From positions 868,001 to 932,000 of the forward strand of contig NZ_BFCB01000002.1 in NCBI RefSeq assembly GCF_003569045.1: a stretch of 64,000 bases of DNA. Direction: 5' to 3'. Of this stretch, positions 16,180 through 24,296 are shown piece after piece. Origin of the DNA: Aggregatilinea lenta. GTDB taxonomy: Bacteria > Chloroflexota > Anaerolineae > Aggregatilineales > Aggregatilineaceae. The notes under the pieces were generated by a model. It was not told the DNA's origin, did no database searches, and was given only the letters and a program-made list of their open reading frames with translations. Numbering within the stretch: position 1 is the first letter of the stretch; each line of letters begins with the position of its first letter. A program made the translations under genes and the position numbers.

Positions 16180-18435
16180 ATGCCTGGCAACCGCCCCCTT
16201 TACGAGCAAGTCATGAACATGGGCCACAGCGCGGCCTGGGATCAGCAGTGGGATAAGGCGATCGCCGCTTATGGCCGGGCGGTCCAGGAATTCCCCGACG
16301 ATCCCGCCGCGCACAACAGCCTCGGGCTGGCGCTGCTGCAAGCGCGCCGCCTGGAGGATGCCCTCAAGGTGTACACCCGCGCCCACCAGCTTGCGCCCGA
16401 AGACCCCATTCCGCTCGAAAAAAGCGCCGACGTGCTCGAACGGCTGGGCCGCATGAAAGAAGCGGCGCAGCAGTACATCAACGTCGCAGAAGTGTACCTG
16501 TCCCAGCGCGACCTCGAAAAAGCCATCGACAACTGGGAGCGCGCGACACATCTCACCAGCGGACTGGCGCACATTCACCAGCGGTTGGCGATGGCCTACG
16601 AGCGCACCGGGCAGCGGCAGAAGTCGATCAACCAGTATCTGCGCCTCGCCTTCGATTTCCAGAGCGCGCAGCGCACCGATATTGCCACGCAGGCCGTCGA
16701 GCGCGCCCTGCGCATCGATCCCAAGAATGCCAACGCCCTCAACACACTGCAGGCCCTGAAGAACGGCGCGCCGCTCTCCCCGGATATGCTGGAAGACAGC
16801 GAGATCGACCAGGAGCCGAAGCGGCAGCGCGGCTTCGAAGCGGCGCCGGATAAGGGCAAGGCCACCGGCGAACAGGTCGCGGCGGAAGCCAGCCCCCTGG
16901 GGCCGCTCGGCGAAGCGGTCGAAAATGCGCTGGCGGCGCTGGCGGCGTACGTTTTCGACACCGACATGAGCGAAACGGGCATTTTGCACGCGGTCCAGGG
17001 CATCGAGTACCAGCGGCAGGGTCTGGTGTCCGAGGCGGTCGGCGCGTACGAGCGCGCCATCGCCGCGCACATGAGCCACCCCGCCCTGCACTTCAATCTG
17101 GGCGTGCTGCAGCTTGAGTTGGAGCACTGGAAGGAGGCCGCGCGCCATTTGGAGCTGACCACCGACGATCCCCCCCTGGCTGCCGGGGCGATGCACGGTC
17201 TCAGCCAGATCTATAACGCGCTCGGCAACCCGCGCGCTGCGTCGTTCCATCTGGTTCAGGCGCTGCGGCTGGTGGACATCGACATGGCTGCCAGCCCCGA
17301 GGATGCCGACCAGCTCAGCGAGATTTACGACAAGCTGACCGGCGGCATCGACCAGGCCGACGAGCAGCAGTTGCGCAACATGAACCGCCGCTTCCTGGAG
17401 CTGCTCACCGGGCCGGAGTGGAAGCAGCGCGTCACCAAGACGCGCCGCCAGCTCGAAGAAGCCATTACGCTGCAGGACCCCGAATCGCTGATCAACATCA
17501 TGCCCTACATCAACGACCACATCACCGAGGGCCTGAACCTGATCGACGCCTACGTGCGCAACGGGCTGTTCAACCTGGCGATGGACCAGGCGCATTACAT
17601 GCTCGAAAGCGCGCCCGATTATCTGCCGCTGCACTGGCGCATCGGCCAGATCCTGCTGGAACGCGACAACATCCAGGGCGCCATCAACAAGTACAACCTC
17701 GTCGCCAAGACGTACCTCGTGCGCGGCGACAAAGAGCGCGCCACCGAGATTTTGCAGGAAGCGCTCAAGGTCGCGCCGATGGACACCAGCCTGCACCAGA
17801 GCCTGATCGAAGTCCTGGTCGAGATGGAAAAGTGGGATCAGGTGCTCAGCCAGTACGTCGACCTCGCCGACGCCTACTACCAGCTCGCTGACACCGATTC
17901 GGCGCGCGCGACGTACCAGTCCGCGATCCAGCTCGCGCAGCGCATCGACACGCCCAAAGACCAGATCGTGCACATCCTGCACCGCATGGGCGACATCGAC
18001 ATCAGCCGCCTGGATCTGCGGCAGGCGATGCGCACCTACGAGCAGATCCGCAAGCTGGACCCCGAAGACGAGCAGGCCCGGCGCGCGCTGGTCGATCTCT
18101 ATTACCGCCTCAACGACCCGATCTCCGCGATCCGCGAGCTGGACGAGCTGCTGCGCGTCTACGCCAAGCAGCACCGCGCCAACCGGATCATCCAGGTCCT
18201 TGAAGAAGAAGTCACGCGTTACCCCGGCGACATGGCGCTGCGCTCGCGGTTGGCGGCGGTCTACCGCCAGACGGGCAGCGTGCCCAAAGCCGTTGAGCAG
18301 CTCGACTCGCTGGCCGAGCTTCAGTTGGAGTCCGGGCTGCACGGCGACGCCCTGGTGACGATCCGCCGCATCATCAGCATGAATCCCGACCGCCTCGAAG
18401 ACTACCAACGGCTGTTGCAGCAGTTAAGCGGCTGA
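16180..18435 (+). CDS. Large TPR-repeat protein
   Basis: 751 residues made mostly of tetratricopeptide repeats. The clearest units are near the N-terminus (AWDQQWDKAIAAYGRAVQEFPDDPAAHNSLGLALLQ and following), at about 290-370 (YQRQGLVSEAVGAYERAIAAH) and through the C-terminal half (VRGDKERATEILQEALKVAPMD, LRQAMRTYEQIRKLDPED). A charged break sits at about 200-260. There is no signal peptide or membrane helix, so it is cytoplasmic. TPR arrays hold other proteins together; no catalytic domain is present. The start at 16180 (GAGGATAA upstream) is preferred to an earlier in-frame start at 16105, which would add a poor-looking extension. It lies between argF and cdaA without obvious operon linkage. 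Confidence 0.88.
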   Translation: MPGNRPLYEQVMNMGHSAAWDQQWDKAIAAYGRAVQEFPDDPAAHNSLGLALLQARRLEDALKVYTRAHQLAPEDPIPLEKSADVLERLGRMKEAAQQYINVAEVYLSQRDLEKAIDNWERATHLTSGLAHIHQRLAMAYERTGQRQKSINQYLRLAFDFQSAQRTDIATQAVERALRIDPKNANALNTLQALKNGAPLSPDMLEDSEIDQEPKRQRGFEAAPDKGKATGEQVAAEASPLGPLGEAVENALAALAAYVFDTDMSETGILHAVQGIEYQRQGLVSEAVGAYERAIAAHMSHPALHFNLGVLQLELEHWKEAARHLELTTDDPPLAAGAMHGLSQIYNALGNPRAASFHLVQALRLVDIDMAASPEDADQLSEIYDKLTGGIDQADEQQLRNMNRRFLELLTGPEWKQRVTKTRRQLEEAITLQDPESLINIMPYINDHITEGLNLIDAYVRNGLFNLAMDQAHYMLESAPDYLPLHWRIGQILLERDNIQGAINKYNLVAKTYLVRGDKERATEILQEALKVAPMDTSLHQSLIEVLVEMEKWDQVLSQYVDLADAYYQLADTDSARATYQSAIQLAQRIDTPKDQIVHILHRMGDIDISRLDLRQAMRTYEQIRKLDPEDEQARRALVDLYYRLNDPISAIRELDELLRVYAKQHRANRIIQVLEEEVTRYPGDMALRSRLAAVYRQTGSVPKAVEQLDSLAELQLESGLHGDALVTIRRIISMNPDRLEDYQRLLQQLSG

Positions 18436-18524
18436 GCCATTTGCGTGAGGGACGTGTATTTAGAGCGGGTTATGCACGTATTAAGAGGGAACTGGTTTTT
18501 CACTCGTCCACTACCCCCGCGATC

Positions 18525-18555
18525 CGTAGGGACGGGGTTCCAACCCGCCCGGTCG
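18525..18555. repeat. Family-A hairpin repeat
   Basis: CGTAGGGACGGGGTTCCAAC-CCGCCC palindrome in the gap between the TPR gene and cdaA, followed by GGTCGGGGC...GCCCCGGC. The rest of the gap holds no gene. Confidence 0.65.
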
Positions 18556-18680
18556 GGGCAGAATAGCCCCGGCAAAATCGGTTTGCAAACGGGATCGCTT
18601 TCTTATCCTTCAATTCTGGCTTGGTGCAACACGAGTTGGGGTGGCGACGCAGAAGAATGCCCGCTTGCGGGTGAATGGGC

Positions 18681-18686
18681 TATAGT
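18681..18686 (+). promoter_or_regulatory. Candidate -10 box very close to the cdaA start
   Basis: TATAGT ends 5 bases before the ATG at 18692, and no Shine-Dalgarno is seen. If it is a real -10, transcription would begin at or next to the start codon, giving a leaderless mRNA. No good -35 is visible. Confidence 0.4.
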
Positions 18687-18691
18687 ATCGT

Positions 18692-19576
18692 ATGCGATTA
18701 ATCTGGACGCTTGAAACCTTCCGGTGGTCGGACGTGCCCGACGTGCTCGTCGTGGCGGCGATCATCTTCGCTGCCGCCATGCTCATGCGTGGCACGCAGG
18801 CTATTCCCCTGCTGCGCGGCACAATCGTGGTGCTGCTGGTCATCGCCTTTTTCGCCACGGCGCTGGACTGGGTGGCGTTCCGCTGGCTGCTGAACAACCT
18901 GATCACGGCGGCGGCCTTCGCCATCCCGGTGATCTTCCAGCCAGAGCTGCGCCGCGCGCTGGAGCGCGTGGGCCGCGCGGGCCTGGGCACGCTGTTCAGC
19001 CGTGCGCCCTCCTTCACCGAGCACGAACAGATCATCGACGCGATCTGCGCCGCTGCCTCGCGCCTGTCCGAACGGCGGCACGGCGCGCTGATCGTGCTGG
19101 AACGCAACGATTCGCTGGACGAGTTCATCCAGACCGGCGTCCCGCTGGACAGCGACGTCAGCCCGCAGTTGTTCCTGACCGTCTTCTGGCCGAAGACCGA
19201 GCTGCACGATGGCGCGGTGATCATCCGCAACGGGCGCGTCGCCAGCGCCGCATCGGTGCTGCCCCTGTCGTCCGGGCGCAACCTGACCGACCGCAAGCTC
19301 GGCACGCGCCACCGCGCGGGGCTGGGCATCAGCGAGGTGTCGGACGCGCTGTGCGTGATCGTGTCGGAAGAGACGGGCCGCATCTCGGTCGCCAACCGGG
19401 GTCGCATGATCCGGCGTCTGGATGCCAACCGTCTGCGCACTATCCTGAATGCGTTCTATACCAGCCCGGCGGCCCAATCCGAAAGTCCGTGGGCGTCGTT
19501 AATCGCCCGCGCGCGCGACGAGCTGGCGCGGCTGCGCAGCAGCGACGGGCCGGATCAGGGACGCAAGGCGGCGTAA
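18692..19576 (+). CDS. cdaA: Membrane diadenylate cyclase (CdaA type)
   Basis: 294 residues. Three hydrophobic segments span about 15-75 (VLVVAAIIFAAAMLM, LLRGTIVVLLVIAFFATALDW, WLLNNLITAAAFAIPVIF). A DisA_N/DAC domain follows. The domain keeps both catalytic signatures: DGA in ELHDGAVIIRNGRV and RHR in GTRHRAGLGISE. The enzyme makes cyclic di-AMP from two ATP at the inner face of the membrane, a signal for osmotic and envelope control. A ybbR-type partner gene lies 288 bases downstream, the usual cdaA-cdaR order. A glmM gene, often third in this cluster, is absent from the window, although glmS lies 14 kb away. Confidence 0.95.
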   Translation: MRLIWTLETFRWSDVPDVLVVAAIIFAAAMLMRGTQAIPLLRGTIVVLLVIAFFATALDWVAFRWLLNNLITAAAFAIPVIFQPELRRALERVGRAGLGTLFSRAPSFTEHEQIIDAICAAASRLSERRHGALIVLERNDSLDEFIQTGVPLDSDVSPQLFLTVFWPKTELHDGAVIIRNGRVASAASVLPLSSGRNLTDRKLGTRHRAGLGISEVSDALCVIVSEETGRISVANRGRMIRRLDANRLRTILNAFYTSPAAQSESPWASLIARARDELARLRSSDGPDQGRKAA

Positions 19577-19613
19577 CACAGCCGCGAAACGATGGCGCGC
19601 CTCAACGAGGTTC

Positions 19614-19754
19614 CGTAGGGGCGGGACTTGCTCCGCCCGGCTTTTGCCCTTTTTTCCACTGCCGTGGAGGCAGATCGACACTCTCGAGGCATGCCAGATG
19701 TGGCTTGTCTCCCCTCTCCAACTTGATTGGAGAGGGGCTGGGGGTGAGGTCTCT
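19614..19754. repeat. Family-A plus family-B composite repeat between cdaA and ybbR
   Basis: A family-A hairpin (19614-19640, CGTAGGGGCGGGACTTGCTC-CGCCC) and a full family-B element (19706-19754, CCCCTCTCCAACTTGATTGG-AGAGGGGCTGGGGGTGAGGT). The insertion separates two genes that are normally in one operon. Confidence 0.8.
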
Positions 19755-19864
19755 ACCGGGACGGGTTCGCGACAGAAGCGGCGTCAGGCCGCCTTTACTA
19801 ACAACATGGTGCGCGTTACCCGGCCACCTGCCGGACGCGTTACACGCCTTAGGATCAAACGCTC

Positions 19865-21247
19865 ATGCGCGAGCAATCGCTCTTTCCGCTCCTCATCCGT
19901 AACCTGGGGTGGCTGCTGGCCTCCATCCTCCTCGCCCTGGCGATCTGGGTGGCGGCGAAAATGTCGAATAACCCGATCGAGCAGCGCGAAATGAGCCGCG
20001 TCTCAATCGATTACCTCGTGCCGGACGGCTACGTGCTGGTCGATCAGGCCGCTAGCAACGCGAGCATCGTGGTTCGCACGGAGCAAAGCGAATGGGATCT
20101 GCTGACGGCGGACGACATCATCATCACCGCGGATCTGGGCGATGTCAACGAGCCGGGTGAATACCGCATCGAGCTGGAGGGCAAGATCACCTCACCGCGT
20201 CACGGCAGCGTGGTCGCCATCCGGCCCAGCACACTATCGGTCACGATGGACCGCGAGGCGGAAAAGCGTGTCCCGGTCGAAGCGGTGATCGTGCGCGAAC
20301 CGCCGTTAGGCTACAGTTCGACCGTCGAAAGCTGCTCGCCCAGCGAGATCACCGTACGCGGCAGCGCGGAAAAAGTGGACAGCGTCGCCCGCGCCGAGGT
20401 GCGCCTGTCGCTCAGCGACGACCTCAACCCGACCACCAAACTCAGCCAGCCGCTGATCGCGGTCAACGAAGACAGCCGCGAGGTGACGGGCAACATCACG
20501 CTCGACCCGTCGAGCGTGAGCTGCTCGGTGGACATCCAGGTGCGCGAGGACGTGATCCAGATGCGCGTGCTGCCCAACGTCATCGGCGCGCCGCCCAGCG
20601 GCTACCTGTTCGCGGGCTATGCCAGCGTCAACCCGGAGACGGTGGCCGTCACCGGTGACCGGCTGGCCATCGACGAGATGAACTACGTCGCGCGCACGGA
20701 GCCGATCGACCTCTCGACGCGCACGGAGACGTTCACAGTGCAGGTCCCGCTCGACTTGCCGGACGGCGTCTCGCTCGTGCCGGAAGATCAGCTGATCGAC
20801 ATCACCGTGATCATCACCTCGTCGCTGAGCAGCCGCCAGATCGAGGACGTGCCGATTGAGGTCACCGGGATCGACATGGCGCGCTACCGCGTCACCGGCC
20901 TGCCGAGCGTCGTCACGGTCGTGGCCGTCGGCCCGCAGGACCAACTGCCCCAGCGCGAGAATTTGCGTGTGACGGTGGACCTCACCGGCATGGAGCCGGG
21001 CAACCATCGGGTCGTGCCCCAGGCCGCCCTGCTCGGCCCGCTGAACGCCGACGGCCTGACTTTGAGTGTACTGCCCGAAGAACTGAGCGTGACCATTGAG
21101 GCAGCGCAGCCCACCGCCACGCCCAGCCCGACGCCCGGTGCGTCCACGGCGCGCACCACCACGCCAGCGGCCAGCGCGGACGTGGGCACGGCCACGCCGA
21201 TCGCGGTCGTCACGTCCCCACCCACCGCGCAGCCCCTCGACGACTGA
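19865..21247 (+). CDS. cdaR: YbbR-domain protein, predicted regulator of CdaA
   Basis: 460 residues. There is one N-terminal membrane anchor (about 12-32, NLGWLLASILLALAIWVAAKM), then a long extracytoplasmic region with several YbbR repeats (VSIDYLVPDGYVLVDQAASNASIVVRT, VPVEAVIVREPPLGYSSTVESCSPSEITVRG, and further units to about 410). The tail is Thr/Pro/Ala-rich (TPSPTPGAST). In Firmicutes the homologous CdaR modulates the diadenylate cyclase; the neighbouring gene here encodes that enzyme, so the same role is inferred. The start codon is the ATG at 19865; a clear Shine-Dalgarno is lacking. Confidence 0.88.
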   Translation: MREQSLFPLLIRNLGWLLASILLALAIWVAAKMSNNPIEQREMSRVSIDYLVPDGYVLVDQAASNASIVVRTEQSEWDLLTADDIIITADLGDVNEPGEYRIELEGKITSPRHGSVVAIRPSTLSVTMDREAEKRVPVEAVIVREPPLGYSSTVESCSPSEITVRGSAEKVDSVARAEVRLSLSDDLNPTTKLSQPLIAVNEDSREVTGNITLDPSSVSCSVDIQVREDVIQMRVLPNVIGAPPSGYLFAGYASVNPETVAVTGDRLAIDEMNYVARTEPIDLSTRTETFTVQVPLDLPDGVSLVPEDQLIDITVIITSSLSSRQIEDVPIEVTGIDMARYRVTGLPSVVTVVAVGPQDQLPQRENLRVTVDLTGMEPGNHRVVPQAALLGPLNADGLTLSVLPEELSVTIEAAQPTATPSPTPGASTARTTTPAASADVGTATPIAVVTSPPTAQPLDD

Positions 21248-21353
21248 CGCCGCCGCCGGGCATTTGTGCCAGATGGCGCGATTGAAAATTCTCACAAAAT
21301 TTTCGATCTCGTTTTTATTTGACATTAATTTTGATCTGTTATCTTTAAAATAA

Positions 21354-21376
21354 GCAGGTGACCAAACACCACCTGC
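21354..21376 (+). other. AT-rich stretch with promoter-like box and short hairpin
   Basis: 21290-21352 is strikingly AT-rich for this genome and has TTGACA at 21319-21324, with TTATCT and TAAAAT as possible but badly spaced -10 boxes. It is followed by the hairpin GCAGGTG...CACCTGC. It may drive der or be a remnant of inserted DNA. Confidence 0.35.
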
Positions 21377-21458
21377 GGCCAAAATCGGTATCTTCAGAGA
21401 ACGCAGCTTGTTTGCTCCACACCCACCTGACCCACCTTGCGTTGCTCTGGATACAAAA

Positions 21459-21500
21459 AAGGGAAGGCAGTCCCCGCCACCTTCCCTTTCTTCTTTTTTA
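21459..21500. terminator. Bidirectional-looking terminator before der
   Basis: AAGGGAAGG, a loop of about 11 bases, CCTTCCCTT, with AAAAAA on the left and TTTCTTCTTTTTT on the right. On the plus strand it would stop transcription coming from cdaR. Confidence 0.75.
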
Positions 21501-21614
21501 AAGGCCCAACTGCCGCCATCCGCCCCCCACGACATCGGCCCTCCCATCCCTCGCGAGATTCTGTTAGAATCATCACAGCATCTCCCTTGATCTTTGAGTT
21601 GAAACGGTTATCCG

Positions 21615-22994
21615 ATGAAAAAACCCCTCGTCGCCCTGGTGGGGCGGCCCAATGTTGGTAAATCTGCGCTGTACAACCGGCTCGTCGGGCAGCGCCAGGC
21701 CGTCGTCTCGGACGTGCCCGGCACCACGCGCGACCGGTTGATTGGCGAAACCGAATGGAATGGCGCGACGTTCAAACTGGTCGATACGGGCGGCATCGAA
21801 GTCTACCAGCCCAGGCAGGACGGCCAGCCGACCAGCCCGCTCGAAGAAGGAAGCGAGCTGTTCGTGCCGCAGATCCGCGCGCAGGCGATGCTTGCCATTG
21901 AAGAGGCGGACGTGATCGTGATGGTCGTGGACGCGATCCAGGGCATCACCGCCGCCGACCAGGAAGTCGCGGACATCCTGCACCGCTCGCACAAGCCGGT
22001 AATCGTCGCGGCCAACAAGGCCGACAACTACAAGCGCCACGACGACACCTTCGAGTTCTACGGCCTGGGCCTGGGCGAAGTCTTCGCCCTCTCCGCGCTG
22101 CACGGCACCGGGACCGGCGACCTGCTCGACGCGGTGGTCGAGGCCCTGCCCTACGAGTCGCCGGAGGATTACGACGCAGAGGACGACTCGATCAAGATCG
22201 CCATCGTCGGGCGGCCCAACGTGGGCAAAAGCTCGCTGCTCAATAAGCTGATCGGGCACGATCGCGTCATCGTCAGCGACATCGCCGGAACCACCCGCGA
22301 CGCAATCGATATGCAGGTCGTGTGGGAAAACATCCCGATCACGCTGATCGACACGGCAGGTATCCGGCGGCGCGGGCGCGTCGCGCAGGGCATCGAGCAG
22401 TACAGCGTGATCCGCGCGCAGAAGGCCGTCGAGCGCGCCGACGTGGTGCTGCTGGTCATCGACGCGCAGGATGGCATCACGCAGCAGGACGCGCACATCG
22501 CGGGCATGGTTCAGGACGAGTACAAGAGCGTGGTGATCGTGGTCAACAAGTGGGACGTCATCGAAAAAGACACGAACACGATGAACACCTTCATGGAGGA
22601 CATCCGCCGCGATCTGGCGTTTTTGCCGTATGTGCCCGTCGTGTTCATCAGCGCGCTGACGGGCCAGCGCATCCATACCGTGCTGGAGGCGGCAATCCGC
22701 GTGCAGGAAGAACGACTGACGCGCATCCCCACCAGCGAACTCAATCGCATCGTGCGCGACGCGATGCTGCGCCACGCCCCGCAGACCAGGCAGCCTCGCC
22801 CGCTGAAGATCTTCGTCGCGCAGCAGGTGCGCGTCGATCCGCCCACCTTTTTGTTCCACATCAACGATGCGTCGCTGCTGCACTTCACCTACGAGCGCTA
22901 CCTGGAGAACCAGATCCGGCGCGTCTACCCCTTCACCGGCACGCCGATCCGGTTGAGCTTCCGCCCGCGCGAGCGCCGCAAGCGCGAGAAATAA
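21615..22994 (+). CDS. der: Ribosome-assembly GTPase Der (EngA)
   Basis: 459 residues with the tandem GTPase layout unique to Der. G1 motifs are GRPNVGKSALYN (about residue 9) and GRPNVGKSSLLN (about 199). Switch regions are PGTTRDR and AGTTRDA, G3 motifs are DTGG and DTAG, and G4 motifs are NKAD and NKWD. A KH-like domain (about 360-450, LKIFVAQQVRVDPPTFLFHINDASLLHFTYERYLENQIRR) and a basic tail (RPRERRKREK) close the protein. Der helps mature the 50S ribosomal subunit. Between the two G domains lies a short acidic linker (EDYDAEDDS). The TTATCCG before the ATG is a poor ribosome site. It is not in an obvious operon. Confidence 0.97.
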   Translation: MKKPLVALVGRPNVGKSALYNRLVGQRQAVVSDVPGTTRDRLIGETEWNGATFKLVDTGGIEVYQPRQDGQPTSPLEEGSELFVPQIRAQAMLAIEEADVIVMVVDAIQGITAADQEVADILHRSHKPVIVAANKADNYKRHDDTFEFYGLGLGEVFALSALHGTGTGDLLDAVVEALPYESPEDYDAEDDSIKIAIVGRPNVGKSSLLNKLIGHDRVIVSDIAGTTRDAIDMQVVWENIPITLIDTAGIRRRGRVAQGIEQYSVIRAQKAVERADVVLLVIDAQDGITQQDAHIAGMVQDEYKSVVIVVNKWDVIEKDTNTMNTFMEDIRRDLAFLPYVPVVFISALTGQRIHTVLEAAIRVQEERLTRIPTSELNRIVRDAMLRHAPQTRQPRPLKIFVAQQVRVDPPTFLFHINDASLLHFTYERYLENQIRRVYPFTGTPIRLSFRPRERRKREK

Positions 22995-23031
22995 CTACCA
23001 TGCCTGATCAGCGTCTTGCGTGAGAACCCCG

Positions 23032-23069
23032 AAAAAAAGCAGGCTCGCCCGACGTGTGGGTGAGCCTGC
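23032..23069 (-). terminator. Rho-independent terminator of the reductase-like gene
   Basis: Minus strand GCAGGCTC...GAGCCTGC stem followed by TTTTTTT (23032-23038), 21 bases past the stop at 23090. It also faces the end of der. Confidence 0.9.
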
Positions 23070-23089
23070 ATGATTCAATCCGAAGGCGA

Positions 23090-23692
23090 TCAGGCGAATG
23101 ACCCCGTCTCGACCTCCCCAGCGCGCTCATAATTAGCCAGGATAACGCCGCTTGGCGACACCTTGCTTTCAGTGAGCTTAAAAGCCGCCGGAATGGTGCC
23201 TTCCGCAAACAGGCGTTTCCCTGTTCCCAGCGTGACCGGGAAGATCTTCAGCCAAAACGCATCGACGAGATCGTGCTTCAGCAGCGTCTGAATCAGGTTC
23301 CCGCTGCCGTGAACCTGCAAGTCGGGACCGTCTTGCTGTTTGAGTTTCCGGATCGTATCTACCAGAACGTCGCTCGTCAGGAAGACCGACTTCTCCCAGG
23401 GGTGGGATGTCAGCGTATTCGACGCCACGTATTTCGTTGCCTGATTGATGCCGGGCCAGTCCTCGGCATGTTGGGGCCAATACGACGCAAAGATCTCGAA
23501 GGTTTTCCGACCCAACAAGTATTCAGCTGGCCCGCTCATCTGTTGGCTCATGACCTCGCCGGAAAACTCGTCGAAGTAGGGCACGGTCCAGCCGCCGTAG
23601 GGAAAGCCGTTGCTGGCGTCTTCCTCTGGGCCGCCGGGAGCTTGCATGACGCCATCGAGTGTGATGAAGGTCAGAACGATCAGCTTTGCCAT
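23090..23692 (-). CDS. Dihydrofolate-reductase-like (RibD C-terminal fold) protein
   Basis: 200 residues. The start MAKLIVLTFITLDGVMQAPGG is typical of the YyaP/YwjB branch of the DHFR/RibD_C superfamily. The further pattern YLLGRKTFEIFASYWPQ, KYVASNTL, LQVHGSGNLIQTLLKHDLVDAFWLKIFPVTLGTGKRLF matches the same family, including the glycine-rich nucleotide-binding turn. These proteins are presumed NADPH-dependent reductases, mostly with unknown substrates. It is the last of a minus-strand series (acyltransferase, FHA, asnB, SRPBCC, this gene), but the gaps of 70 to 240 bases do not show that they share a transcript. Confidence 0.9.
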   Translation of the reverse strand: MAKLIVLTFITLDGVMQAPGGPEEDASNGFPYGGWTVPYFDEFSGEVMSQQMSGPAEYLLGRKTFEIFASYWPQHAEDWPGINQATKYVASNTLTSHPWEKSVFLTSDVLVDTIRKLKQQDGPDLQVHGSGNLIQTLLKHDLVDAFWLKIFPVTLGTGKRLFAEGTIPAAFKLTESKVSPSGVILANYERAGEVETGSFA

Positions 23693-23770
23693 GCGTCACC
23701 TTCCTGCTATACGCGCTTAAACGGTCAGGAAGGTTTTAACGGCCTTCGTTCCTGGCGGCAAATCATTGGC

Positions 23771-24226
23771 TCAGGTCGCTTTGTTCCGTAGGTACGCGTC
23801 AAGCCCGGCGAGGTTCTGCTTCAGCACCTGCCCCAGCAGGCGATCCATCGCCACGCGCTCGAACAGGCGGCTGACCGGCCCCAGCCGGGGCAGGAAGCGG
23901 TACTCGACGCTGAACCGCACCCGCGTGCCGCCCGGCACGGAGTCAAGGGTGAGCGTCATGGTCGAGGGCAGAACCGTTGACCGGGACTCGTGCACCTGGC
24001 GAGTGACCGGTTCGAAGGCCGTGACCTGCCAGGGCGTCTCCTGCGGGAACGGTCCCAGGCGGTTGTGGTCGTGGTAAATGCTGCCCGCGCCGTACGGCCC
24101 CGGCGTCTTGACCTCCGCCGCCGCCAGCCCGGATACCCACTCCGGCGTGTGTTCGATGTCGTTCAGGCAGTCCCAGACCGCCTGAGGTGGCGCGTTTAAG
24201 ATTCGTGCCGCTTCTGCGTGCCCCAT
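23771..24226 (-). CDS. SRPBCC (START-like) ligand-binding protein
   Basis: 151 residues from the ATG at 24226, chosen because CAGGAG lies 6 bases upstream; an in-frame start at 24280 would add 18 residues without family similarity. It shows the polyketide-cyclase/START helix-grip pattern: ARILNAPPQAVWDCLNDIEHTPEWVSGL at the N-terminus, beta strands through the middle (VTAFEPVTRQVHESRS, LTLDSVPGGTRVRFSVEYRF) and a long C-terminal helix (LLGQVLKQNLAGLDAYLRNK). Such proteins bind lipids or other hydrophobic ligands, and no catalytic residues can be assigned. The ligand is unknown. Confidence 0.87.
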   Translation of the reverse strand: MGHAEAARILNAPPQAVWDCLNDIEHTPEWVSGLAAAEVKTPGPYGAGSIYHDHNRLGPFPQETPWQVTAFEPVTRQVHESRSTVLPSTMTLTLDSVPGGTRVRFSVEYRFLPRLGPVSRLFERVAMDRLLGQVLKQNLAGLDAYLRNKAT

Positions 24227-24296
24227 GGACAGCTCCTGCCGGGCGCAGCCCCTAACACACCGACTCAGCGAAACCTGCACTCTCCCCCATATTGTC

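Noticed and set aside
16126-18408. 760-residue minus-strand frame opposite the TPR gene
   Set aside because: Shadow of the GC-rich TPR gene; the plus-strand frame has clear repeats and a ribosome site.
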